Origin: Microbacterium sp. Leaf288
Lineage (GTDB): Bacteria > Actinomycetota > Actinomycetes > Actinomycetales > Microbacteriaceae
Direction of reading: 5' to 3'
Length of the DNA stretch: 64,000 nucleotides
Assembly: GCF_001422925.1 (NCBI RefSeq)
Contig: NZ_LMNI01000001.1
Location: forward strand, 428,087 to 492,086
Below are positions 56,716 through 64,000 of the stretch, one piece after another (within the stretch, counting starts at the first letter, position 1; every line of letters starts with the position of its first letter). The position numbers and the translations under genes were made by a program. The notes beneath the pieces were generated by a model. It saw nothing but the letters and a program-made list of their open reading frames with translations. It was not told the DNA's origin and made no database searches.

Positions 56716-56725
56716 ACGCGTGGAA

Positions 56726-56755
56726 GCGGCCGGCCGGGAAGTCCCGACCGGCCGC
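56726..56755. terminator. Terminator between dnaB and the convergent phospholipase-like gene
   Basis: GCGGCCGG (56726-56733) pairs with CCGGCCGC (56748-56755). After one C-A mismatch, CGGG pairs with CCCG around an AAGT tetraloop. The 12-bp interrupted stem lies in the 57-bp gap between the two convergent stop codons and can serve both strands. Confidence 0.7.
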
Positions 56756-56772
56756 CTCGGTGTCTCACCGGG

Positions 56773-59700
56773 TCAGTGGACGGCGATCAGATCGTTCGTC
56801 CAGCCGATCATGCGCTGTGCGAACACCGCATTCACGCCCTTGCCGCGCTGACCCTCCAGCTGCTGCACGACTGCGCCGAGCTGGTTCACCTCGGTCGGGT
56901 GCTTGCCCGTCGCGTGGCTCTTGAGCGCCGCGTCGAGCTTGTCGCGCAGACCCTTCTCGACCTTGGGGTCTGTCACGAGCTTCTCGGCGACGGCCCGGGT
57001 GAGGTTGTTGCTGAGCGACTCGGTCGTGGCCAGCAGCGTGAACGTCCGGGTGGCCGTGCCGGTGTTGCCGACGAAGTCGGTCGCCGTCGCCACCGCCGTG
57101 TGCGCACCGGTGTCGAGCGTGAACATGTCGAGCACGTGGCCCGTCGGCACCTCGGTGCCATCGAACGTCACGGACTGCGACTCGACCCCGCTCAGCGAAT
57201 CCGTGATCGTGTACTGCACGCTCGCGAAGTCGTCAGTGTCGTAGCCGGTGGCCGCCGGCTGACTCAGGTCGACGACCGGCGCCGTGCGGTCGACGCGGAC
57301 CGTCTGGCTTCCGGTGACCGTCTCGCACTCGCTCGACGCCGTCCACTCGATGACCCACTCCAGGTTCTCGTCGGCGTCCGCCGGAAGGGCGAACTCGGCG
57401 ACCGCACCGTTGACCGTCGTCCACGTCGGCTCGGAGCCGGCGGGGTGGACGGCGTACGTCGTCGTCAGCGACTCCGGTGTGAAGGAGTCGTCGTCGGCGG
57501 TGACGGTGAACGTGTGGTCCACGCCCACCCACTGCACGCCTGAGACGACGGCTTCGTCACCGGTGATCTGGAAGTCCGCGCCGAGCGACCCGGCGATCCA
57601 CGCCGGCGCGCTCGGGGCGTCGCCGTGGTCGGGGAAGTTCTTCCCCGGCAGGTACCAGGCGCCGTTCTCCCAGTCGCGGAACACGTCGCGGAAGGTCGAG
57701 CGTGCGACGCACGACTCCCACAGCGGCATCTGGCCGGTGCCGGCGTACTGGGGCTCGTCCTCCGAGCTGTGGCCCGGGTCGGGCGAGTCGAAGACCGGCA
57801 GCCGGTCGGCGCGCCAGGAGTGGTCGGAGTCGATGCTCCGCAGCCACGGCTGCCCGTCGAGCCCGTCGATCATGACGTTCGCGGGGCGACCCGCGGGATC
57901 CGTGTAGATCGCCGTCGACACGCTCGGCAGAAGGCCGGGGCTGCGGTGGTCGGCGATGACCTGGTTGAGGCCGTTCGCGTCCAGGAGGAGCAGCTTCGAC
58001 ATCTGCACGGCGTCGTACGCGGGCTCGAAGTCCTCGAGCGTCCACTCGGCGTTGTCCTTCAGGCGGGACGACGGCACCACCGTGCCGTCCGGCAGCTCGA
58101 CCTGGTCGCCGACCAGCGGGTCGACGAGACCCATGACGGCGTCCAGGTACTCGCGGTCGCCGTCGTCGAACAGGTCCACGTGCACGTCGTCGTCGGAGAA
58201 GGGCACGTCGATGTCGGCCGAGCCGACCTCCATCCAGTGCGTCGGACTCTTGAGGAAGTCCGACAGCAGCTCGACGTCGAAGCCGAGCGCCTCGGAGGCG
58301 AGCTCGAGGACGAGCTCCTTGGCGTCGGCGACGAGCGGATCGAGGAAGTCGATGTCGGGCATGATCGACTGCAGCAGATCCTGCAGCCACAGGAAGACCG
58401 CGCCACCCTCCTCGACGACCTCGCCGACGAAGTCGGGAGCCCCGAGCATCGACAGCAGGTACTCGTTGATGAAGCCGGGCTTGTCGCTGTCGTTCAGACC
58501 GCCGAGCGTGTAGCCGGCCACCTGGAAGATGCCGATGCCGTCCTCGCACTTCGCGCGGTCGGTGTCGAGCACCTCGTCGGTCTCGCCTTCTTCGGCGTCG
58601 CCGTCGCAGAGGAAGTTCTGCGCGTCGCGGAACGTGCCGGCGTCGAAGAGCGTCTTCGAGAGCGCCTCACCGAGTTCGGGCCAGTGCCGCAGGCCCCGCT
58701 CGATGTCGGCGATCCAGGCGTCGAGGTAGGCGATGATCGCGGGGTTGACGATGGCGTCGTCGGCCTCGTCGATCGGGCTCGTGACGCAGAAGTACTCCGC
58801 CCGGCATTCCTGCACGGTGACCGGTGTGACGGTCACGCCGCGCACCGTGTCGACCGTGACGTTCTCGACCACTTCGTAGCAGTCCCAGTCGACGATGTTG
58901 CAGTCCTCGTAGTCGAGGTCCTTCTGCATCGCCGCGCGCTCGACCTGCAGCTTGGCCTTGAGGTCGATGAAGTAGTCGATGAGCGGGCCACGGTTCGGCT
59001 CGGGCTCGTCGCCCACGGTGTACGCCAGGCCGGGGCATCCATCATCCGCCGTCCCGTCGCCGTCGTCGTCGACACCGTCGCCGCACGTGCCGACCGGCAG
59101 CGGGTTGTTCGGGTCGACGAGGGTGTCGTAGATCCACGCGGTCGGCGCCGAGTACTCGAACGCCGGTGTGGAGTCGTTGCTGTACTCGGGTCCGGTCTCG
59201 TCGGTCTCGCCCGCGACCTGCGAACGCAGCGAGTTGCCGTCGAAGCCCGCCGTCGCGTCGCCGACGTAGCCCTCGGCGATGACGTGGCGCAGGGCGATCT
59301 CGAGCGCGGTCGGGTCCTCGAGGTCGAGGATCTCGCCGACACCGGGGAAGACGCCCTCCGCGACCTGGTTGATGAGCGTGTGCGCCCACATGTCGCCGGC
59401 GGCATGCGTCATGAAGCCGTACGCGAACGCGAGGATCTGCTGCTTCTCGGCGGCGCTGCGGCCGGCGTCGTCCTGCGCGTCCCACGCCTCGGTCATGACG
59501 TGCTGCAGCCACTTGCCGGTCTCGTCGGGGTGGATCGCCGACTGGCCGTAGGCCAGGTCGGGGAACCCGTCGGGACCGATCACGCCCGCGTTGTACGCGG
59601 CCGGCTGGTTGCGCAGGGCCGTGACGATGTCGCCGCGGACGGTGTACTCGGTGCCCTCGATGGTCACCTTCCCGTCGTCGGTGACGTCGTCGTAGGCGTT

Positions 59701-59847
59701 CTCGGCGGTGGCGTTGTGGGTGTATGGCTTGAACGCGGCGGCGGGCAGCGCACCGACGACGAGTGTCGTCACGGTGAGCGCCGCGGTCGCGGTCAGGCCG
59801 GCTGCGAGCTTCGTGAAGCTGCGGCGTCGGCCGGCGGTTCGAGACAT
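56773..59847 (-). CDS. Secreted zinc-dependent phospholipase-C-like protein with C-terminal FIMAH domain
   Basis: A 1,024-aa exported protein. Residues 1-39 are a signal peptide with twin-arginine-like RRRSF and a cut after PAAA. The mature start FKPYTHNATAENAYDD and the motif FAYGFMTHAAGDMWAHTLINQV match zinc-dependent phospholipase C/S1-P1 nuclease-type enzymes, which hold three zinc ions with His and Asp. A long middle part (about 200-750) has no family I can name and contains paired cysteines and acidic stretches. About 780-940 are Ig-like modules (TYAVHPAGSEPTW; SVQYTITDSLSGVESQ). The last 85 residues, with VFAQRMIGWTNDLIAVH, fit a FIMAH domain. GGAGG lies 8 nt before ATG 59847. Substrate unknown. 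Confidence 0.8.
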   Translation of the reverse strand: MSRTAGRRRSFTKLAAGLTATAALTVTTLVVGALPAAAFKPYTHNATAENAYDDVTDDGKVTIEGTEYTVRGDIVTALRNQPAAYNAGVIGPDGFPDLAYGQSAIHPDETGKWLQHVMTEAWDAQDDAGRSAAEKQQILAFAYGFMTHAAGDMWAHTLINQVAEGVFPGVGEILDLEDPTALEIALRHVIAEGYVGDATAGFDGNSLRSQVAGETDETGPEYSNDSTPAFEYSAPTAWIYDTLVDPNNPLPVGTCGDGVDDDGDGTADDGCPGLAYTVGDEPEPNRGPLIDYFIDLKAKLQVERAAMQKDLDYEDCNIVDWDCYEVVENVTVDTVRGVTVTPVTVQECRAEYFCVTSPIDEADDAIVNPAIIAYLDAWIADIERGLRHWPELGEALSKTLFDAGTFRDAQNFLCDGDAEEGETDEVLDTDRAKCEDGIGIFQVAGYTLGGLNDSDKPGFINEYLLSMLGAPDFVGEVVEEGGAVFLWLQDLLQSIMPDIDFLDPLVADAKELVLELASEALGFDVELLSDFLKSPTHWMEVGSADIDVPFSDDDVHVDLFDDGDREYLDAVMGLVDPLVGDQVELPDGTVVPSSRLKDNAEWTLEDFEPAYDAVQMSKLLLLDANGLNQVIADHRSPGLLPSVSTAIYTDPAGRPANVMIDGLDGQPWLRSIDSDHSWRADRLPVFDSPDPGHSSEDEPQYAGTGQMPLWESCVARSTFRDVFRDWENGAWYLPGKNFPDHGDAPSAPAWIAGSLGADFQITGDEAVVSGVQWVGVDHTFTVTADDDSFTPESLTTTYAVHPAGSEPTWTTVNGAVAEFALPADADENLEWVIEWTASSECETVTGSQTVRVDRTAPVVDLSQPAATGYDTDDFASVQYTITDSLSGVESQSVTFDGTEVPTGHVLDMFTLDTGAHTAVATATDFVGNTGTATRTFTLLATTESLSNNLTRAVAEKLVTDPKVEKGLRDKLDAALKSHATGKHPTEVNQLGAVVQQLEGQRGKGVNAVFAQRMIGWTNDLIAVH

Positions 59848-59989
59848 GGGCTTTCCTCCCCAAGGAAACGGACGTGCGAAACGGATGTTCCGAGGTACCG
59901 AGAGTCGCGACGGTGCTCGCCAGATACACGATCGGGAGAACGGATGCTGCGGCCGAAGGTCCGCGCACGCGCACCTGCCCTGCCCGTGC

Positions 59990-62482
59990 TCAGTCGTTCC
60001 CGTTCCCGTTGCCGTTGCCGTTGCCGTTGCCGTCGGGGGGCTGGTCCGGACCGGGAGCGGGTGCGGGACCCGGGCGCGGCGGCGGCGCGGCGCGACGCAC
60101 CAGGTCGGCGGGTGGCGCGGCGAAGCCACCGCCTCCGTAGAGCTGGTTGGCGGCCGCCTGGATGTCGCGGGTCATCGGCAGGCGGATCGTCGACAGTGCG
60201 CGGCCGTTGTGGAAGGACCGGAACACGTCGCCGTAGCCGGTCGTGTTCCCGACCCACACGGCGGTCGTCACCCGCGTGCTCGACTCGACCAGCCACGTCT
60301 GGATGTTCTCGTGCGTTCCGGTCTTGCCCAGCACCGGCGTGCCGTCGTTGGGGTTGCCGCCCGACCCGGTGCCGCCCGGACGCATGACGCCCTGCAGTGC
60401 GAACGCGGTGGCCGCCGCCACCTCGGGACTGATGGCCTGGGTGCACCGGTTGCCCGGGACCGGAAGCTCGGTGCCGTCGGCGTTGACCACGCGCTCGATC
60501 ACGCGCGGCATGCAGTAGACGCCGTTGTTCGCGACGGTCGCGAACGCCCCCGCCATCGCGACGGGTGCGATGTTGTTGGTCCCGATGATCGAAGAAGAGC
60601 CGTCGAGGTCCACGGGGTCGCCGTCGCCGCGGGCGACGCCCATGCGGGCTGCGACGTTCTCGATGTCGCACATGTCGAGCTGCTCCGCCATGCCGAGGAA
60701 GCCGCTGTTGAGGGACTGCGCCGTGAACTGCATCGGCGTTCCCACGTAGCCGGGGGCGCCGCCGAAGTTGCGCACGACGTGGTTCTCGCGATTGACCCAG
60801 GTGCCCGCGCAGCGGTCCCGGAGACGAGGGATGGCCCGCAACGTGCCGTTGACGGTGTCGGACAACGTGTGCCCGGTCTCGAGCCAGTCGACGAGGGTGA
60901 ACAGCTTGAAGGTCGATCCGGTCGGGAATCCCGTCGAGACCCCGTGCATCACGTCGCCGGCGTAGACGAGCGAGCTGTACACCGGGTCGGTGAGGGCGAG
61001 GTCGCGGTCCTCCGTGAACCGGTTGTTCTGACTGATCGCGAGGATGCGCCCCGTGTTGACCTCGACGCTCACCGAGGCCGACCCGAAGGACATTCCTGCC
61101 ACGGTCTCGGGCGCGTAGCGGTGCATGGCGTCCTGCGACGCGTTCTGCAGGTTCCAGTCCAGCGTCGTGTAGATGTTCAGGCCCTCGCGTGTCAGCGACT
61201 TCTGCCGGTCCTCCGGCGTCGCGCCGAACGCGCTCGCGTAGTCCGGGTCCGATTGCACGGTGTTCACCACGTACTGGCAGAAGAACGGGGCCGCGCTGGA
61301 TCCGCACCGGGTGGGTGGCAGCTGCAGCGCGGGGGTGATCGGCTCGATCGCCGCGGCGACGTACTGATCGGCGGTGATGCGGCCGTCCTCGCGCATCCGG
61401 TCGAGCACGTAGAGCTGCCGTCCCTTGGTGGCACTGTAGGCGTCTCCGGCCGCGAGGTACTGCTCCGGAGTGATCGCGCCGTCCGCGAGGAGGGTGTCCA
61501 GGCCCGCCAGGGTGCCGGGGGTCACGTCGTCCACCGAGCCGTCGGCGGCCTTGTTGTACCTGGTGCCGTCGCCCCCGAAGATCGAGCCCAGTGCCCGGTC
61601 GATCCGGAACGTGTTGGGGTTCTGCACGATGCCGGCGAGGGTCGCCGCCTGCGTCAGCGTGAGCTGGGCGGCCGTTGTGCTGAAGTAGTAGCGCGCGGCA
61701 GCCTCGATGCCGTAGGTCGTGCCGCCGAAGTTGGCGATGTTGAGATAGCCCAGCAGGATGTCGTTCTTCGAGTACTTCTGCTCGAGCTGCACGGCGTAGC
61801 GGATCTCCTGCAGCTTGCGTTCGTAGCCCGCTGTGCCGTCCGCCTGCGTGGCGTCGAGCCAGCACTGCTGCAGCACCTGGTCGCGAGTCATCTTCACGAC
61901 GGTGGCGCCGTTCTCGTCGACGACCGTCTCACCCGCCTCATTCGTCTCGAACACCGTCTCGGCGTCGCGTTCGCAGCGCTGGACCAGCACGTTCTTCACG
62001 TACTGCTGACTGATCGAGGAACCACCCTGCGTCTGACCGCCCTGCGCGTTCTTGATCAGGGCGCGGGTGGTGCCCATGATGTCGACCCCGCCGTGCTCGT
62101 AGTACCGGGGGTCCTCGGAGGCGAGGATCGCGTCGTACATGACGAGCGACACCTGGTCGAACGCGACGGGCTCGCGGTTCTGGTCGTAGAACGACGTCAG
62201 TTCGACGTCCTGCCCGGTCGACGGGTCACGGGCGTAGATCGTCGTCGGCAGCATGAGGCGGTCGATCTCGAGGTAGCTCGGCATGTTGTCGAACAGCGAC
62301 ACCGCGCTGCTGGCCGCGTGCCCGCCGATCGCGATGGCCGGCGCGAGCGGCGCGACCACCAGCACCCCCGCGATGACGCTGAGCGAGAGCAGACCGACGA
62401 GGCCCCCGACAACCCCCGCGAACGTGCGCCGGTAGCGGGGTATCGGCGCGACCGGTGAAGAACCCTCTGATGGCTGCTTCAC
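59990..62482 (-). CDS. Class A penicillin-binding protein (transglycosylase/transpeptidase)
   Basis: An 830-aa bifunctional peptidoglycan synthase. One membrane helix (about 25-55) follows a short cytoplasmic start. The GT51 transglycosylase domain has ILASEDPRYYEHGGVDIMGT with its catalytic Glu, and GGSSISQQYVKN. The transpeptidase domain has the three penicillin-site motifs: STFK, SLN and KTGT. The C-terminus is Pro-rich and ends in a (Gly-Asn)n run encoded by a short repeat near 59,996-60,030. Relatives act in cell-wall elongation or division. GTG 62482 is preferred because GGAAG lies 5 nt upstream; TTG 62494 is the other in-frame candidate. The 142-bp gap to the phospholipase-like gene holds no clear terminator. 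Confidence 0.93.
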   Translation of the reverse strand: MKQPSEGSSPVAPIPRYRRTFAGVVGGLVGLLSLSVIAGVLVVAPLAPAIAIGGHAASSAVSLFDNMPSYLEIDRLMLPTTIYARDPSTGQDVELTSFYDQNREPVAFDQVSLVMYDAILASEDPRYYEHGGVDIMGTTRALIKNAQGGQTQGGSSISQQYVKNVLVQRCERDAETVFETNEAGETVVDENGATVVKMTRDQVLQQCWLDATQADGTAGYERKLQEIRYAVQLEQKYSKNDILLGYLNIANFGGTTYGIEAAARYYFSTTAAQLTLTQAATLAGIVQNPNTFRIDRALGSIFGGDGTRYNKAADGSVDDVTPGTLAGLDTLLADGAITPEQYLAAGDAYSATKGRQLYVLDRMREDGRITADQYVAAAIEPITPALQLPPTRCGSSAAPFFCQYVVNTVQSDPDYASAFGATPEDRQKSLTREGLNIYTTLDWNLQNASQDAMHRYAPETVAGMSFGSASVSVEVNTGRILAISQNNRFTEDRDLALTDPVYSSLVYAGDVMHGVSTGFPTGSTFKLFTLVDWLETGHTLSDTVNGTLRAIPRLRDRCAGTWVNRENHVVRNFGGAPGYVGTPMQFTAQSLNSGFLGMAEQLDMCDIENVAARMGVARGDGDPVDLDGSSSIIGTNNIAPVAMAGAFATVANNGVYCMPRVIERVVNADGTELPVPGNRCTQAISPEVAAATAFALQGVMRPGGTGSGGNPNDGTPVLGKTGTHENIQTWLVESSTRVTTAVWVGNTTGYGDVFRSFHNGRALSTIRLPMTRDIQAAANQLYGGGGFAAPPADLVRRAAPPPRPGPAPAPGPDQPPDGNGNGNGNGNGND

Positions 62483-62663
62483 GAAAGCTTCCAATCTGCG
62501 GTGGGAGAAATCATGTCAGACCGCCCCCGATTCCGCGATGGGTTCGGTGCGCGACGCGGGGGTGTCGTCGCGTGGAGGCGGCGCATAGGCTCGGGTCGAG
62601 GCATCCGCTCGAGAAAAGAACTCCCGCAGAACGCGGCGAGAACCGGACACGAAGGAGAGTCCC

Positions 62664-63230
62664 GTGCAGACCGTGACGGTCGACTTCATCATCTCGCTCG
62701 ACGGCTACGGCGCCGCGGAGGGGTGGCCAGGTTTCTGGGGGATGGAAGGTCCCGAGTACCTGGGCTGGCTCGCCGAGTCGCCTGACAAGGACGATCCGCT
62801 TCTCATGGGGGCGACGACGTACCGCCTCATGTCGGAGCTCACCGCCGGCGGCGAGGAGGGCACCGACATGCTCGGCGGCATACAGAAGTACGTCTTCTCG
62901 TCCACGCTCGAGGAGCCTCTCGCGTGGGAGAACACGACGCTCGTCCGTGAGGATGCGGTCGCGTTCGTCCGGCGGCTGAAGGAGGACTCCGACCGCCCCC
63001 TGCGCACGCTCGGCAGTGTCGCCCTCTGCCGGTCGCTGCTGCTCGCGGGGCTCGTCGACCGCTACCGGGTGGGTGTGTTCCCGGTGATCACGGGCGCAAC
63101 CGGACAGGACCGGATCTTCGACGGCTACCCCGACGTGCGGCTGGATCTGGTGGAGGCGCGCACGTTCGACGGGCGCATCCAGCTGCTCGAGTACGTCCCG
63201 ACGGTGCTCGACGGCCCGCCCGGGGCATGA
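62664..63230 (+). CDS. RibD C-terminal/dihydrofolate-reductase-like protein
   Basis: A 188-aa protein of the RibD C-terminal fold, which resembles dihydrofolate reductase and binds NADPH. It has VDFIISLDGYGAAEG at the start, the PLLMGATTYRLMSEL helix, KYVFSSTLEEPLAWENTTLV, and TLGSVALCRSLLLAGLVDRY as the cofactor-side loop and helix. Many actinobacteria encode several such proteins with no known substrate; true DHFR activity is doubtful. The GTG start has GAAGGAG 6 nt upstream. It is divergent from the penicillin-binding protein gene and is followed at once by an MFS transporter gene, probably in one operon. Confidence 0.88.
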   Translation: MQTVTVDFIISLDGYGAAEGWPGFWGMEGPEYLGWLAESPDKDDPLLMGATTYRLMSELTAGGEEGTDMLGGIQKYVFSSTLEEPLAWENTTLVREDAVAFVRRLKEDSDRPLRTLGSVALCRSLLLAGLVDRYRVGVFPVITGATGQDRIFDGYPDVRLDLVEARTFDGRIQLLEYVPTVLDGPPGA

Positions 63231-63240
63231 TGAGGACGTG

Positions 63241-64000
63241 GTGGATGGGGGTGACCTCGCCGGAGCGGCGGTCGTGAGCGATCCGGTGGAGGGTGGGCGC
63301 GGGCCGGCACCCCGGTCGTCGTTCGCCCGCTTCTGGACCGCGGCGGCCATCAGCTCGTTCGGCACGGCGGTCACCGCCGTCGCGATGCCGGTGCTCGTGG
63401 TGCAGCTGCTGCACGCGACGCCGTTCGAGGTCGGCATCGTCGGCGCGGCGCAGTTCGTGCCGTACGCCGTGCTCGGGCTCTTCGCCGGTGCGTACACCGA
63501 CCGCTGGCGTCGCCGGCCCATCCTCGTATGGGCGAGCGTGGGGCGGGCCGTGTCGCTCGGTGCGATCCCCGTGCTGTGGCTCGTCGGCGCGCTCGAGATC
63601 TGGATGCTCGTCGTGCTGCTGCTGCTGTTCGGCGCGTTCTCCGTCTTCGGCTTCGCAGCGACGCAGTCCTTCCTCCCCCGGCTCGTGCCCCGCTCCCGGC
63701 TCGTCGTCGCGAACGCGCGACTGGATCAGACGGATGCCGCGGCCCAGACGCTCGGTCCGGCCCTCGGCGGTGGGCTCGTGGCGCTGCTCGGTGCGCCGAT
63801 CGCGCTGCTCGTCGACGCGATCAGCTACATCGTGGACGCCGCGCTGAACGCGAGCATCCGCGTCGAGGAGACCCGTGAGCGGCGGCGCGATCGGCATCTC
63901 GGCCGCGAGATCCGCGAGGGCCTCCGGTGGGCGTACGCGCACCGCACCCTCGGCCCGCTCGCCGTGTCGACGCACGTGTGGTTCTTCGCCAACGGCCTGG
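63241..64000 (+). CDS. MFS transporter (3' end outside window)
   Basis: The first 253 codons of a major facilitator permease. After about 25 cytoplasmic residues come FWTAAAISSFGTAVTAVAMPVLVVQLL (helix 1) and VGIVGAAQFVPYAVLGLFAGAYTDRWRRRPILV. The latter holds the family loop G-x-x-x-D-R-x-x-R-R between helices 2 and 3. Further helices follow. The sequence resembles the enterobactin-exporter/DitE-type group with a long loop after helix 6 (EETRERRRDRHLGREIREGL). In-frame GTG codons lie at 63238, 63241 and 63274; 63241 has GAGGA 4 nt upstream and is chosen with caution. It begins 10 bp after the reductase gene. Confidence 0.85.
   Translation, partial: MDGGDLAGAAVVSDPVEGGRGPAPRSSFARFWTAAAISSFGTAVTAVAMPVLVVQLLHATPFEVGIVGAAQFVPYAVLGLFAGAYTDRWRRRPILVWASVGRAVSLGAIPVLWLVGALEIWMLVVLLLLFGAFSVFGFAATQSFLPRLVPRSRLVVANARLDQTDAAAQTLGPALGGGLVALLGAPIALLVDAISYIVDAALNASIRVEETRERRRDRHLGREIREGLRWAYAHRTLGPLAVSTHVWFFANGL

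Overview
The window looks like chromosomal DNA of a high-GC actinobacterium, most likely a Microbacterium or close Microbacteriaceae relative. The reasons are very high GC with strong GC3, many GTG starts, and a core block rpsF-ssb-rpsR-rplI followed by dnaB. A DUF6049-family gene and the CCA-adding enzyme also occur in the same part of the chromosome, as I recall for this family. The genus is inferred from gene content and protein similarity; no 16S rRNA or tRNA gene was seen.

Layout. (1) 1-3.4 kb: a DUF6049 membrane or secreted protein that runs off the left edge, divergent from a class I SAM methyltransferase. (2) 3.5-31.5 kb: one uninterrupted reading frame for a secreted protein of about 9,320 residues. 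It holds a signal peptide, a matrixin-like zinc-protease domain, a very long run of beta-strand repeats, Calx-beta-like segments, an RTX calcium-binding block, eight DUF11-like repeats with calcium-type loops, a GxWK-type domain and a terminal Calx-beta domain. It dominates the window and appears inserted between housekeeping genes. (3) 31.6-34.1 kb: CCA tRNA nucleotidyltransferase, then a probable toxin-antitoxin pair (PIN toxin, excisionase-like antitoxin). (4) 34.1-36.5 kb: a nitric-oxide/oxygen cluster of flavohaemoglobin, a DivIVA-like coiled-coil protein and a group I truncated haemoglobin. (5) 36.6-40.2 kb: a GAF-domain regulator, an ExaC-type aldehyde dehydrogenase and its usual DUF779 partner. 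(6) 40.3-44.7 kb: an FBP-family protein, a membrane protein, and an overlapping acyl-CoA dehydrogenase/CoA-transferase pair that suggests glutaryl-CoA metabolism. (7) 44.7-46.6 kb: the rpsF-ssb-rpsR-rplI operon with a structured leader and a UUCG-capped terminator. (8) 46.6-51.7 kb: an ABC-2 exporter with its own two-component system, and an Eis-like acetyltransferase. (9) 52-54.7 kb: two secreted repeat-rich surface proteins, one ending in a sortase-type LATTG signal. (10) 54.9-56.7 kb: dnaB preceded by a dense cluster of DnaA-box-like sites. (11) 56.8-62.5 kb: a secreted zinc-dependent phospholipase-C-like protein and a class A penicillin-binding protein. (12) 62.7-64 kb: a RibD/DHFR-like reductase and an MFS transporter that runs off the right edge.

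Themes. Several large exported proteins (9,322, 1,024, 543 and 327 aa) make this a surface-biology neighbourhood around replication and translation genes. A short DNA word, CGGATGC/GCATCCG, recurs on both strands and forms the arms of at least three intergenic hairpins. A DnaA-box cluster sits directly in front of the dnaB promoter. Several genes (cca, the 41-42 kb membrane gene) have a -10 element 6-7 nt before the start codon, suggesting leaderless transcripts.
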